From positions 12,292,134-12,356,133 of the forward strand of contig JAJEKV010000028.1 of assembly GCA_021234155.1 (NCBI GenBank): a DNA stretch of 64,000 nt, given 5' to 3'. This document shows, in pieces, positions 42,629 through 54,044 of the stretch. The notes below the pieces were generated by a model. It ran no database searches and was not told the DNA's origin. It saw nothing but the letters and a program-made list of their open reading frames with translations. Source of the DNA: Isoetes taiwanensis. Lineage: Eukaryota > Streptophyta > Lycopodiopsida > Isoetales > Isoetaceae. Each line of letters starts with the position of its first letter. Positions within the stretch are counted from its first letter, which is position 1. Position numbers and translations under genes: made by a program.

Positions 42629-44395
42629 CATCCAATGAAATTTTAATCTAGCTTAAAATTTGCCCGTCCTTGAGGAGCTCTTCATATCTGTAGCAATTCT
42701 ATGCCTTTTAATTTCTAGATTTTCCTTTCTCACAAACTCTGCTACAGCCATATTCAGACCAAAATTTTCTATGGCTGCCGGAAGAAGCCCTATGCCCTGT
42801 TTTACTATTTAACCAGAAGAAGAATGGTCATCGCTGCATTTTCAATCTCAACCCTTACATCCTATTTTCTAGTGGGATTCTGACATTTCCAAACCCTTGT
42901 ATTGGCCATGGCTATGGCATTTGCACCCATGGCTAACTGTCCAGAAGGAAATTAAAAATCCCAGTGGTACCTACTAGTTGACAAGCCTTGATGGCATGAA
43001 ATAGAAACGGAGTGGAAATAGAGGAGAGGCATTGTGCAAAAATAGAGTTCAAGGTGGTGCTGCACAGAAAGGCCAAAACAATTCAACAGGATTTTTCGCT
43101 GTATAAAAACTTGTGTAATAAGGGCAAAATTTTACGGTGGTTAAAATTTTGTAGCAGGTTGCTAGTGCAAATCATTATCCGATATGTCATACCCTCTCAG
43201 GGTTTTATCCCATACCCACATCAAACGACAAGCGAGGCTCGAAAATAGCATTATTTCTAACCAGTAAAAAATGCCGCTTAGTTTTTGAGGCTACTGCATT
43301 TTTTGATGTATTTTTTTCAGAAATCTTTTGTTCTTTTACCAGAAAATCATGAGAAATTTTTTGGGATGACTGGAATTTAAGAGAAGTGGACGAATTTTTA
43401 GAATTTGAGCTTCCCTATTTTCGAACCATGATGACAAGTACAAGATATTGTAGTCTATATTGATGGTGCATTTAGAAGTTTAAACAAAATGGTAGAGACC
43501 TCAGTAAGACTTGCTTCCTAGAAGATGAGAATAGTGTAGAACACCACTTAAGCATTTTTACATGCTTTTATGCACCTACAGTGCCATTGAAGTAGATTGT
43601 CTTTGAGCAATCTCATCAGTCGATAGAGATCACAGGAAAGCTGATCAATTCATCGTGAAATCCTTGTCATTGTTGTGAAGCATGATATTAGGACTAGGTT
43701 AGAAACCTTCTTCGCAGCTGGTACTCATTGTGAGCAGGGTGTTTAGTTAAAGCAAACATGTTGATGTTGGTAAAATGCTTCCTGATCTAGGTTACAACCA
43801 CTCCTCCTGTTCTTTACATTAGTCAGACCATCTTTATAGCAAAAAAATACTCTTCCATTGTGGTCCCGTTGTACCTTTACGAAGCCGCAATGGTCCAAAA
43901 CTGCCATCAACATTGAAGGCCATCATTTTTGCAGTTAATGATCCTATCAATTGCTTAAGCCCCATGTAAGCCCATGTTTTGAACAATTTTCAACCTTAGA
44001 TTTTATCTTTGATTGAGGTAAAACGTGATCAATTTGTGCGTTTCTTGTAGCCAAAAGGACTTTTTATGCAAAAAGGATTTTTATTATATTAAATTAATGA
44101 ACCAAAATAACAGACGAAAAGCTTCAAACCTTTAATGGGTCTAGAAGGAAGTATACAAAATGTGAGATCTTTGTAAGCACAAAGTAGCTAGCAAATGCAA
44201 AATGCAAGATAAACATATAGGCAATTCTAGGTTTAAGTATTGGATTAGATTTTTTTTATAAAAAAGTTCGTAGAAAATCAAGTCTTATGTAAATGTTCTG
44301 TGTGTTTTAGGTTTAGGTACTGGATTTAGTTTTTCATAAAATAGTTACTAGATCAAATTTTATGTCTACATTTTGTACGTGTTAATCAATCTTCT
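42629..44395. other. gene-free stretch
   Basis: No supported gene. A related pair of blocks (ggtttaagtattggattaga at 44230 and ggtttaggtactggatttag at 44311) indicates an old duplication. Confidence 0.4.
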
Positions 44396-44520
44396 GTGGC
44401 CTTTGAAGTTAATCAATACATTTTCTATTTGGATGGGAGTGGCCTTTGAAGTTATAATCAATACATTTTCTATTTGGATAGGTGGCCTTACATTTTCTAT
44501 TTGGATGGGATTTGCGGTCA
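44396..44520 (+). repeat. tandem repeat of a ~45 bp unit, about three copies
   Basis: Units contain tggcctttgaagtt and tacattttctatttggat. The third unit lacks the middle. Frames with repeated FSIWMG or IQIEN peptides are products of this repeat. Confidence 0.8.
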
Positions 44521-45014
44521 TCGTATCCGTTATGACATCATGTATATGCATTTGGATATGAAATATTTATTAGATATATCAGCTACACTAATAAGTATAT
44601 CTAGGCAACAAATGTATAGTAGCAGTTGTATTGTGTGAATTATATTTTAAACCATAAGGGTGGCAGTACCAGAACGAAATAGAAAGCAATAAACAATCCC
44701 GAAGGAAATATGGGCACCCGATTTGGGCATGGATTCCAGGAAATTGTGAGCCGAATACCTCCGCGTGGTATTCGGCCTGCATGTTTCAGTTTTGTCTCAG
44801 TTTTTTTCTTTTAGCAGAATCCGGCAAGGGGGTATTCGACCCGCTCATTTCACCTCTGAATTTCAAGAACAGAATAGGCTCCAGTGTCCACAGGCATCGC
44901 CATCGCCGTAGTACCTATCCTTCTGTACCCATCATAAGGCTCAGGCTTCAGAAAAATGCAGACGCGGCTCAAGCCTGACCTCCCCACCTCCGGATCAAAT
45001 GAAAATCGCAGCAT

Positions 45015-45019
45015 TTTAA
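45015..45019 (+). repeat. target site duplication of the gag-only LTR element, left
   Basis: tttaa directly precedes the left LTR and recurs at 46746-46750 directly after the right LTR. A 5 bp duplication is the norm for Copia integrase. Confidence 0.85.
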
Positions 45020-45234
45020 TGTTAAGAATCGGATAAAGGCAGCAAGAATCAACGAAAGAGAGCAATAGAGCAAGCAAGAAAGAACGGCTAACTTCATATT
45101 ATGAATGTAGAGTACATGTACTTATAGAACAAAGCTGATTCTAACGTCTCTATCCTAACTAACTATGCCACGTCACTAATCCTTGATGTTCCTTGATGTG
45201 GCTCAAATATGGCTTACATGCATGTATCTTAACA
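45020..45234 (-). repeat. 3' LTR of the gag-only element
   Basis: 215 bp, beginning and ending with the 8 bp inverted pair TGTTAAGA/TCTTAACA. It contains an extra ttccttgatg compared with the 5' LTR. Confidence 0.92.
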
Positions 45235-45243
45235 GCCTCTCTT
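45235..45243 (-). promoter_or_regulatory. polypurine tract
   Basis: On the minus strand AAGAGAGGC lies immediately upstream of the 3' LTR (TGTTAAGA), the position where plus-strand DNA synthesis is primed. Confidence 0.7.
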
Positions 45244-45309
45244 AAGAAAACTACTGCTGTAAAACATCCTCCCTTAAACGGAACGTTTACTAATGTAAGG
45301 TCCTAGCTT

Positions 45310-46182
45310 CTAGTACATATATTCGTCCTCCTCCTCTTCATTCTCCTGATGAGAAGAGTCTTGAACTTCAATTGCAACCAAATTTCGTTCAGAAGTAAGA
45401 GAGAGCTTGGACATTTCAGTAAGAGGTGCTTCTTCAATCTTGGAGCATTCTTTGAACCAGTGACCCTTGCCACCACATTTAGAGCAGGTGCGATGGGGAC
45501 AATCTTTGAGCCAATGCCCTGCCTCTCCACAGCAGAAACAATCACCTCTTTTAACTTTAGGATCTTTCTTTTGAACCCGATGGTAGAAGGCACTGTCACC
45601 CACTTTACTGCTTTGATGTTGCAGTTTAATATCTTGCTGTAATAAAATGGAGGATAACTGATCTAATTTGATTGGCGTCTCCCTTAACTCAATAGCTGTG
45701 ACTACATGATCAAAAGTCGATGGAAGCCCACGAAGTAAGGACTGGATAACGTCTTTGTCTTCCAAATGCACACCCATGTCAGCCAAAGCCACTCGAGTCT
45801 GCATGATCTTGCCAAGATAGTCATGCATGCCTTTGCAATCAGAAAGCTTGTTATCATGCATGACATCCTTTAGGTAACAAATCCTGGCATCATTGGTATT
45901 TTCATAGACTGATTTAAGCTGATCCCATGCTGCAGTGAAAGTCTTCAACCCTGCAATGTGATTCCCAACAGCAGGATCAAGACTCATCTTGAGCATTCCC
46001 AATGCTTTTGTGCTGATCTTCTTTGCTGCTTCATTTTTAATGGTGAAACTTGGGTCTAAAACATCATCCAGACCATTGAACCCAAGTGCTCCTTCGAAAT
46101 AGATTTTCCATGCTGCATAATTTTCTCCTGTAAGGATGGAATTCCGATTATGAGGAAGCTTCCCGGCCTCCATCTTCACCAA
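45310..46182 (-). CDS. gag: Copia-type Gag with two CCHC zinc knuckles
   Basis: An uninterrupted 290-residue ORF starting MVKMEAGKLP. Residues about 10-45 (NRNSILTGENYAAWKIYFEG) are the Copia gag N-terminal motif. Residues about 55-180 match the UBN2/Retrotran_gag_2 capsid region (LKDVMHDNKLS, MHDYLGKIMQTRVALADMG, VIQSLLRGLPSTFDHVV). Two knuckles of form C-x2-C-x4-H-x4-C sit at 215-228 (CFCCGEAGHWLKDC) and 233-246 (CSKCGGKGHWFKEC) and would bind the element RNA. The C-terminus is a short acidic tail (EEEEDEY). There is no protease DSG motif. The start is the first ATG in the frame and lies 358 bp from the 5' LTR. The protein would assemble virus-like particles in the cytoplasm. Confidence 0.93.
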   Translation of the reverse strand: MVKMEAGKLPHNRNSILTGENYAAWKIYFEGALGFNGLDDVLDPSFTIKNEAAKKISTKALGMLKMSLDPAVGNHIAGLKTFTAAWDQLKSVYENTNDARICYLKDVMHDNKLSDCKGMHDYLGKIMQTRVALADMGVHLEDKDVIQSLLRGLPSTFDHVVTAIELRETPIKLDQLSSILLQQDIKLQHQSSKVGDSAFYHRVQKKDPKVKRGDCFCCGEAGHWLKDCPHRTCSKCGGKGHWFKECSKIEEAPLTEMSKLSLTSERNLVAIEVQDSSHQENEEEEDEYMY

Positions 46183-46527
46183 GAAATATGCACGATCTCC
46201 ACCAAGAAATAACTAATGGAGGAGCTTTGTCGACAAAAAGGAAGCCTCCCGTCTAAATTTAGACTGCCAAAAAAAAAGTCTCAGAAAAAGGTCTTTGAAC
46301 CTATATTGGGCAAATGATTTTGCCTCAATAAACAATCACACGTCCAACCAATGGACCTCAGGCGTCACGATTGGCCTTCTCCTCACAGATTTTGGCCTCA
46401 GGCGCCAAAAAATCTGGAGCCTAAATTACGCCACACTCTGGCTGCAGCGGGAATTAGCCCGATCTTGGCCTCTGAATGGACCGCTATCAACTCCTATGCA
46501 CTCCTGATCCAGCCTTCTGCCCCCTTG

Positions 46528-46540
46528 GGCTCTGATACCA
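46528..46540 (-). promoter_or_regulatory. primer binding site (tRNA-iMet)
   Basis: On the minus strand TGGTATCAGAGCC starts directly after the 5' LTR. It is complementary to the 3' end of plant initiator tRNA-Met, the standard Copia primer. Confidence 0.92.
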
Positions 46541-46745
46541 TGTTAAGAATCGGATAAAGGCAGCAAGAATCAACGAAAGAGAGCAATAGAGCAAGCAAGA
46601 AAGAACGGCTAACTTCATATTATGAATGTAGAGTACATGTACTTATAGAACAAAGCTGATTCTAACGTCTCTATCCTAACTAACTATGCCACGTCACTGA
46701 TCCTTGATGTGGCTCAAATATGGCTTACATGCATGTATCTTAACA
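46541..46745 (-). repeat. 5' LTR of the gag-only element
   Basis: 205 bp, TG...CA with the 8 bp inverted ends. On the minus strand ttctataagtacatg (complement of 46636-46650) is a likely TATA box for the element promoter. Confidence 0.92.
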
Positions 46746-46750
46746 TTTAA

Positions 46751-47070
46751 AAGATACAAATTTGAGTGCAGGTTCAAATGATGAGATAAAGCTGCATAAT
46801 CAGAGACAGAAATCATTTTTTCTAGAATCCTTTACGGTGGATCTTTAATGCCATTGTAGCATATATAGATAACTTGAAGTTGCTCTTATACGAGAGAACT
46901 TATTATTCTGAAAGATACAAAGTTCACTCCATGTTTCAAATGATGAGATAAGAGCTACATAATCAGAGACAAAAATCATTTCTTTCAGAATCTTTAATGG
47001 TGAATCTGGAATGCCATTGTAGCATAATACAGTTTCCTTGAAGTTGCTCATAGATGAGAGAACTTACTCG
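46751..47070 (+). repeat. tandem duplication, 2 x about 161 bp
   Basis: The unit begins aagatacaaa and contains tgatgagataa, cataatcagagaca, atgccattgtagcata and ttgaagttgctc. The copies (46751 and 46912) differ at many positions. The gag-only element inserted at the left edge of the first unit. Confidence 0.8.
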
Positions 47071-50000
47071 TTCCACAAGTGAATGATTACTTGCCTGCTT
47101 TCTTCAGAACTAATCAAGTCATTTGTCCAATCAATTATTTCATAGTAAACTCCAAACACTAATTCTGAAGGACGGTGACAGCCATTGTGCTTGGAATGTG
47201 AGAACGCAGGATCAATGTGATTGGACCAGTGCTTCTATAACCTTAGGATGTTTGCTATAATATTTGTCAAACAAATGATGTTACAAGTAGGGAATTTGGT
47301 TAATGGCATGCATTTCTAGAAATGTTACAAAAGGTAGGGCAAAAATGACTTCCCACGATTATTAAGCACTGGAGTTCAGAAGCAAGGATGCTGCATATGG
47401 TGGTTGTTTACCTTCCAGAAACATGATGATTCGACATGCAGGCGCCATCATAAGGTTTCCTAGCTAGAACTGTCTATATATATGTCAACGTCTTGGTCTT
47501 TCTAGTCAGAACTGCATCAAGCATGCTTCTATGTTCATTTTATTTCTACATAATGAGTTCCTAACATGTTATCCAAGCACACTGAAGTAATGTTTCAAAT
47601 TCGAGAGAACAGAAAGTTACACTATGCCAGCTCTGCTTTAACAGATCAGGTGCAATTTTCAAGGTATTCCAAGTGACAACTATGAATTTAACACTCTTGC
47701 CATACATTATTATGAGATTGGGCGTAAACGTAAGCTTTTACCATCAGTCAAAAACAAAAAACGTCTAGCATGTGCTATATTTTCTAGTGTTATAACATCA
47801 TATTATAAAAGCATGTTAGCTTACAACTACATGTCCTGCGATCTTCTTTACACTAGTCACATCATGCAGCATCCAAGGTGGAAGCATTGGCTTGTGGCTG
47901 AGAATATTTTGGCTTGTCTAAAACGTTTTGTGAAAGAAAATAATTTTGCAGGCTTGAGCAATTCTCTCTGCAACTGTACTTTGGATGCAGACTTACTGTT
48001 TGCCAAGCAATCTCCCTCCCCCATGCCACTATAAATTTATGGAACATGCATCAAGATCTTATAGCAAAGAATAATCTTCCATTGTGGTTATAATCTACAT
48101 GAATCCATTGGCTAAACTCTAATATAAGGCTTGGGTATGGACAGTAGATACCAACAAAGAACAAACATCAGTTGTGACCATACTTCAACAATGAATAGAT
48201 TGGGAGGACGAGTTTGTCTCTAGTTTCATATAATTGAAATCTTAATGGCACAGGTTAGATGGCAAGTTTGAGTGCTTATATAGTCTTAGAGCATTGTACG
48301 CCAATTTATTATGAACATCAGCCTATGTATAATGCTTTCTAAGTAATTAGTAAAAATACTTACTTATTACTGAGTTGAGATCATAACTTGCAAAAGTAGT
48401 CACTCCATTGGATTACACTGCAGCATTCCCAAGCATCTGCGACAAAATGGAACAAATATAAGAGTGATATAATAGTCAATGGTATGCGCGTTATACAAAT
48501 GCAAAATAGTCAGTAGCCTTCGAGTAGCTGTGCCCAGCCAGCTCTTATGGAATTGTACGTCTTAGGTTTTTAGGTTTCAAAAACTGATGCACTGTCTTAA
48601 TTCTAGGGTGAACATACTAGAATCTGCGATTGCAAGATTTCTGATCTAAGTCGGCTGGGTAACACCTGCCGTAAATAGGAAAAACGTTTCAAGAATTAGA
48701 ATCCAGAAGTTGTTTCATGAAGACAATCAGAGGATATGTCCTTTGATTGATTCAGAACATGGATGCGATGTCTTCGTTTGGAAAAGTCACAAGAACCTTG
48801 AAGTGTTTTGTGGATAATGCACAACCAGGGTAGAGATAACAGAAGCACTTAGTCAGACAAAGCATAAGAAAATTCTAAGATATTCATGCACTAGCTCCAC
48901 TGCGTTCCAAATTATTAATCATCAGCATTACATTCAGAGTATCAAAATTACCAGTTATTTAGTAGCGAAATTGAACTGCTTAGAACCAGGTAATAAGATA
49001 TACATTAGTTCAATTTATATTCATATGCAGTAGCATTCACAACAACAGAATCAAACCACCTTGGAGTCAAACAATCATCTCTTTTCTAACCTCTTAGGCA
49101 AGGACAATAAATCATTATCAAAGCCAGTGACAACAATTAACATCATAATGGAATGCAGCAGTAAAACAAAAAAATGTTATCATTTATTCTCTGCTGTAGG
49201 ACTGTGTTTGAATAGAGAGTAAGAAAGTAACAATCAAACAACAACGCAGATCACCATAGTCAAAATTAAACTCTTATAGATGCTATCCAGACGGAGTCAT
49301 CGAACATCGAGATCATAAGGACAGTTTATTAATAATTGCATAAGCATATAAACTTAAAGTTTTTAGTAGACTAGCATGAGTTTCTTTATGATTAAATCTG
49401 AAACATTGGACGAATAGAAGGGCAACAAAGCTTACTTAACACGCTCCGATCCAGAACAACTTCTCCACGGAACGGAAATGCGTTATTCTCCCAATCACGA
49501 ACTGCCTGATTCGATTCTCCCTCCAAATCCGTTCTTCCAAATCCGCTGCTCTTCCTGAACGTGGGTGCCCTAAGAATCTCCTTCGTGGCTTCTTGCAGGG
49601 GTTTCCTTCACCAGGGACGTGGCTGCCCTAGAAAGGTCCTCCAGTTCAAGGCACTTAGGGCTTTCCATGATACTTAGATTAGGCTCGGTTTCCATGAGGC
49701 CAAAAACGGCCTAGACTTGGAAGCCAGGCGCACCGAATGCAGTTTCCATGACCCATCGCGGTAAATGTCGGGCGTGGGCATGTTATAGCCAGTCTTAAAT
49801 GGCAAAAAATCCGCGAAGTCCACAAAAATGCCGTGTAATTTTTTTTGGGCATGGCTATAACGTGTCAAAGACACGGATATACCAGGGATATGCCCGTGGC
49901 TATAACATGTCGGCGTCCGATATATACGGCGCTCCTGTCTGACCTGGCTTTGGTGCTTATGTGGCCTAAAAATGGCCCTGGGCTTCTAGAAGGGGAGCGA

Positions 50001-50676
50001 CCTTCTGGGCGACTCTGACCAGGTGTCCAGTATCAACGGATCCACCACCACCATTAGACCGTAAAAAAAGGGGCTTGAAGAACCATATAATGCCTGATAG
50101 CTTCAAGAAAGTAATCTCTGATAGCTTGAAGAACGATTTGAATCTCTGATAGCCCGGTTATGGAGTTTAAATCCGAGAAGTGGGGTTGCCGGAAGTTTAT
50201 GGAACAATTTTTGTTTGGTTAGCAATGGAGTGGTGTTCAGTAGTAGAGGCTACATTGTTCAAAGATCTCTAGGATATTGCAGGACCGCTTCAAATTTGTT
50301 TGGGACGAGTCTGAAGGAGGAGGATGTTCCATTCATTTTTTTCATTCTTGTTGTTGGCTACATACCTTTTATTTGCTTTAAGGCATTATCTTTTTTTCCT
50401 ATTTATGGCAGGTGGGCGATGGGCAACGCAGCATGGAGGCCGTTACAGTCGATATGACGGGGGATTCTCTTCTGCTTACTATTACTTTTGTGGCTCTGCA
50501 AAATACTAAGGTATGAGCCAATCGTTAGGAGCAGATTGCTCTGGCAAATAGACTCTTGCAAATCACAGGAACAGGATCTCTAGAGGAATCGTTGAAGCAT
50601 GCACGATTCACCTAAGCCCTTTTACAGTTCTAATCACAACGTTTTTAAATTGCAGGGTTATAATCACAAGGTTCAT
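47071..50676. other. long gene-free stretch
   Basis: About 3.6 kb without a supported gene. GC content rises at 49470-50050, where blocks such as gcatgttatagcc, catggctataacgtgtc and gtggctataacatgtcgg repeat in both orientations. This might be a decayed element. Short frames at 47813-48034 and 50215-50509 are unrecognised. Confidence 0.4.
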
Positions 50677-50917
50677 CCAACACTGTTAAATTACAATCCC
50701 CTTGAAACGCCCTTTGATTTAGGTGCATATTCACACGGGGGTGGCTCCGAGCATCGAGAGCTGTTGGATGGGTATATTTGTAAGTAATTTCTCAATCTAG
50801 ACTGTAGATAGCGTTCCTCATTTATGGGGAATGCTCGTACAAGTTTTGATATACTGTATAACAAGGTTTGCAAAATACTATGGGCGTTTCAGGGGGATTT
50901 TAATTTAACAGTGTTGG
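50677..50917. mobile_element. MITE-like element with terminal inverted repeats, copy 2
   Basis: ccaacactgttaaattacaa then tccccttgaaacgccc at the left is mirrored by gggcgtttcagggggatttt then aatttaacagtgttgg at the right. Internal similarity to 17767-18124 (gcatattcacacgggggtgg, atcgagagct.ttggatgg, gcaaaatactatg) shows the same family. It is 241 bp, shorter than copy 1, and has no coding capacity. Confidence 0.8.
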
Positions 50918-52386
50918 ATATAATAGTTTATGTTAACTTGAAAAAAATTTCGTCCCGTAGGGGCCTTGGAAATTGTTTGAGAATTAATGAACATAATAGA
51001 AAACATTTAAATGGCCAACAAAAGACAAAAAAAAGAGAGAAGCACAAAGGTTTTAAAAGTAACTATAATGATACAATAGAGAATGACATGGAAACCATTA
51101 ATAAAAAGCATCTTGGTAGGAAGAATCTATATATAGTAATAAAAGCATGATAGTTTGTGCAGCATGTCAGCCATTAAATTTTTTAACTTATTGTCGTCCC
51201 TAGATTCGGGCAGTTTGTTTGGACGCGAGGTTTTGTTTTTGCCAAAAATTTTGATTCCTAATCGACCCCTTGTTCCATCCCAGACTCCTTGGGATAGCGT
51301 CAAAGCGTGTTATCTCCTGGTCTATCATTTGTTATCATGGTAAGTTCTTTTCCTACCCAATTTTGGAATTCGACAAGATTTAGGGAAGTTGAGAGATCTG
51401 AATGCTTTAAATCCAGCTTTTTTCCAAGGGCATCATGCTGCTGAACCGATCCAGGCTCAATTTATGTTCTAATTTCTTATTTTGTTTGCTAATCCAGGAT
51501 GATAATTGAGCATATGCCATGATTCCAATTACATTCACGGTATTGGTATCATGAATGGTCAGAACATGAAGAATAAGTTGGTTGGACTTCTCAACTTTGG
51601 TTGCGAGATCTAAAGGAAGAGGAATAGAGTTTGTTACTGCCTACAACTTGTTCAATTATTGCAACAGACTTATCACCATTGTCTCAATTGCTTGTGGAAG
51701 TAAGAATGCACACAGAACCGTCATTAATATTTCAGAATTGAAAACCTAAACTATATAAACCAAAATTTAATATAAATGTTAAAACACTTATGCAGAAAGT
51801 GACTTAGTGACATGCAATGACTCTGTTAAATGGTCCCCCTTGGCTTTGTCTCTGACAGCGCTCGCTGCCAGCCACATCAACCATTGATTGCTACTGTATT
51901 GCTTCTCCCTGGACAAAGTATTTGAAGAATAAATATGTATGGAAAATCCTGGAAAAGACATACAACTCCTTGGGATAGCGTCAAAGCGTGTCATCCCTTG
52001 GTCTATCATTTGTTATCATGGTATTCTCATTTCTGCCCCTTCAATCTTGAGAGCATGGCTCAGTCAATCTTGAGGACATGGAACTTAAACAATTCTCATT
52101 TCTACTCCATCGATCTTGAGAGCATGGCTTAGTCAATCTTGAAAACATGGTACTTAAATTCTATTTGTTAAGCCAAGTGTTTATCCATGCCCTTTTGCCT
52201 GGGTTGTTTTTAAAGGTGATCATTTATATGATGATTCCAAATAGTAATATAATACAAATGGATAGACACACCCAAAATACTTTGAGGATCCAGATTTAGT
52301 TTGAGTTCCTTAGTCTGAGCTCCTGTGGATATCGCAGGGTACCCTATTCTTGACTTAGCATTGTCTTCCATTATTGATCACCTTGC
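50918..52386 (+). other. no gene; local duplications
   Basis: A ~58 bp block (tccttgggatagcgtcaaag onward) is present at 51288-51343 and again at 51966-52021. Directly after it a 69 bp unit is tandemly repeated (52024-52092 and 52093-52160: ttctcatttct, cttgagagcatggct). No coding sequence was recognised. Confidence 0.55.
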
Positions 52387-52617
52387 TCAATGTCTAAAGG
52401 TATTGTTTTTTGCAGTTCCCTTTTTTTTATTCCGGTAGATAAAAGGGATGTTGCTATGATATATATACACAAATTTGTGTGTGGTATAAATCCCCTTGCT
52501 TGCAGATTGTGATAATGGTGTCCATTTCTCATGGTAACCATCACCTGAACTTCCTGCAAATATGCTAGAATATTTGAGGCACCTGTTAACATGTTTAATA
52601 GCACCAGAATCAATCAT
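52387..52617 (-). pseudogene. Copia protease-region remnant
   Basis: The minus-strand frame begins MIDSGAIKHVNRC, close to the Copia 'W(I/L)(L/I)DSGAS.H(V/M)T' aspartic protease motif. An expected-spacing VTMRNGH-like block (cf. V.VADG) appears in the other frame. The fragment is short and frame-broken. Adjoining gag or integrase was not seen. Confidence 0.45.
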
Positions 52618-53122
52618 GATTTCCCTTATCTTCTTTATAAATTTGAGATATAGAAGCCAGATCAGTGAGCCATATTCAAATATTTATTTGTAAAAGAGAA
52701 GATAATTTAGCTGCCCCTGTAATAGATTAGTTGTTCTTGTATATGTAGATGTATTTGTTAAATTGTTTGAATAATTGGAATGCAGTCATTTCTTAGATTC
52801 AGGGCGCTGATTTCTAGAATGCCCTTCAGTCTACAGAGAACCTTCTTGCCGGTTCAGTTTATTTCCTTTTTTCTTCCTGAAATGGGCGATCTATTTTTGT
52901 GCTTTCGGCTCAATCTAATCAGGTAACCAAGTGTATTCCACTATTCCTTTTCAGGTTGAGCATTAATTTACAGTGATTGAAGCAGATATAGATAAGATCA
53001 AGCTCTTTTGCTCATTGACAAGTGATAGTTGCATCCTGAGAGGGTTCTTGATCGGATATTAACATGCATGCTGCCAATGGATGCATAGCATCGTCACATG
53101 TAAATGTCTTTGTTTGCATGCT
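52618..53122. other. no supported gene
   Basis: AT-rich sequence. Possibly intron or 3' flank of the LRR kinase relic on the minus strand, but no exon was recognised. Confidence 0.35.
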
Positions 53123-53690
53123 TTATTTTTCTTCAACGAACTCAGATAGGTTTAATGTGCATTGTAGCAAAGAAAGATCACCCAGGTCTTATGGTATTTG
53201 GCCTGTCAAATGATTAGAAGACGAGTCCAGTCCTTGCAAGTTTGGCAAGTTCGACCCCATACCTATTGGAATGTCAAGATTTTTCAAACTCCCCAAAGCC
53301 CCGAGCAGATCAGACAGAGGTCCAGAGAGGTCATTGCCAGAAAGCAAGATGTTTCTAAGATCAGTGGCAACGAAAAGTATGATTAGGAATTGTGCCAGTA
53401 AAATGGTTGCCACTAAGATCAATTCGCTGAAGGTAGATCAGTTGGCCAATTTGTTCATTAATACAGCCATTGAGCTGGGTATCAAAAAGGTTGATACCTA
53501 CTACCCTAGACTCATGAGAAGCTATTACTGTGGTACAGAATATCCCATACCAATGGCAAGGGTTCTCATCACCCCCATTCCAGTTCTATAGAACCTGTTG
53601 AGGATCATTTCCAATTCCATTTTTAAATGCAAGTATCCTTTGGATCATCGCCACTGTTATGGCTTCAATGAGAGTCAAATACCTGGTTGA
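53123..53690 (-). pseudogene. LRR receptor-like kinase N-terminal fragment (ZAR1/PRK-like)
   Basis: From about 53690 downward the minus strand reads LAFKNGIGNDPQQVL, a TAG stop, NWNGGDENPCHWYGIFC (the LRRNT_2 cap). It continues with RVVGINLFDTQLNGCI, IGQLIYLQRIDLSGNHFTG, a frameshift near 53375, DLRNILLSGNDLSGPLS, LGALGSLKNLD, GLDSSSNHLTGQIP, a TAA, then DLGDLSLLQCTLNLSE and a stop at 53123. The order cap, four to five repeats and 'L..TLNLS' matches plant ZAR1-type receptors, which sense extracellular cues at the plasma membrane. No transmembrane or kinase part was found. Two in-frame stops and one frameshift make it a pseudogene. Confidence 0.75.
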
Positions 53691-53763
53691 TCAGGGCTCT
53701 GTTTAGGATTAAGCTACGGCCTGGCATCTCTTCAGACCATACATATGTACGACCATTTTGGAT

Positions 53764-53841
53764 TTTTTTTTTTTTGAAAGGTGAAATTAACTAATATTAC
53801 TCCAGAATAAATACAAGATGAGCGATATCAGGTACTCCTGT
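53764..53841 (-). mobile_element. 78 bp LINE tail insertion
   Basis: A poly-T run of about 12 is followed by some 60 bp of 3' UTR-like sequence. It is flanked by a 14 bp target duplication, cgaccattttggat, at 53750-53763 and 53842-53855. It is an extreme 5' truncation of an L1-type element. Confidence 0.8.
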
Positions 53842-54044
53842 CGACCATTTTGGATATTGATTTCAGCATATTACATCAAAAAGACACACAACAGTGTTGG
53901 AACTGCAGTTAGTTATAGACGGCTAAAAAGTGAGAAAGGTCTTACGTTTTATTATGTTCATACTCTACATGAATGCATTTTCAAAAACGCATTTGTGGTA
54001 GGAAACCAAGTACATGCTCACCTTATCAAAACTGGATGGTGTAT

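Larger units (their letters stand above)
45020..46745 (-). mobile_element. complete gag-only LTR retrotransposon (TR-GAG class, Copia type)
   Basis: A 1726 bp element with LTRs at 45020-45234 and 46541-46745, a primer binding site, one gag ORF and a polypurine tract, flanked by TTTAA duplications. There is no protease, integrase or reverse transcriptase and no room for them: gag ends 75 bp from the 3' LTR. The LTRs differ by one substitution (actaatcc/actgatcc) and one 10 bp tandem repeat, so insertion is recent. Gag-only elements of this kind (TR-GAG) are known from plants and must borrow Pol from an autonomous relative. It interrupts or abuts a tandem duplication that starts at 46751. Confidence 0.92.
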
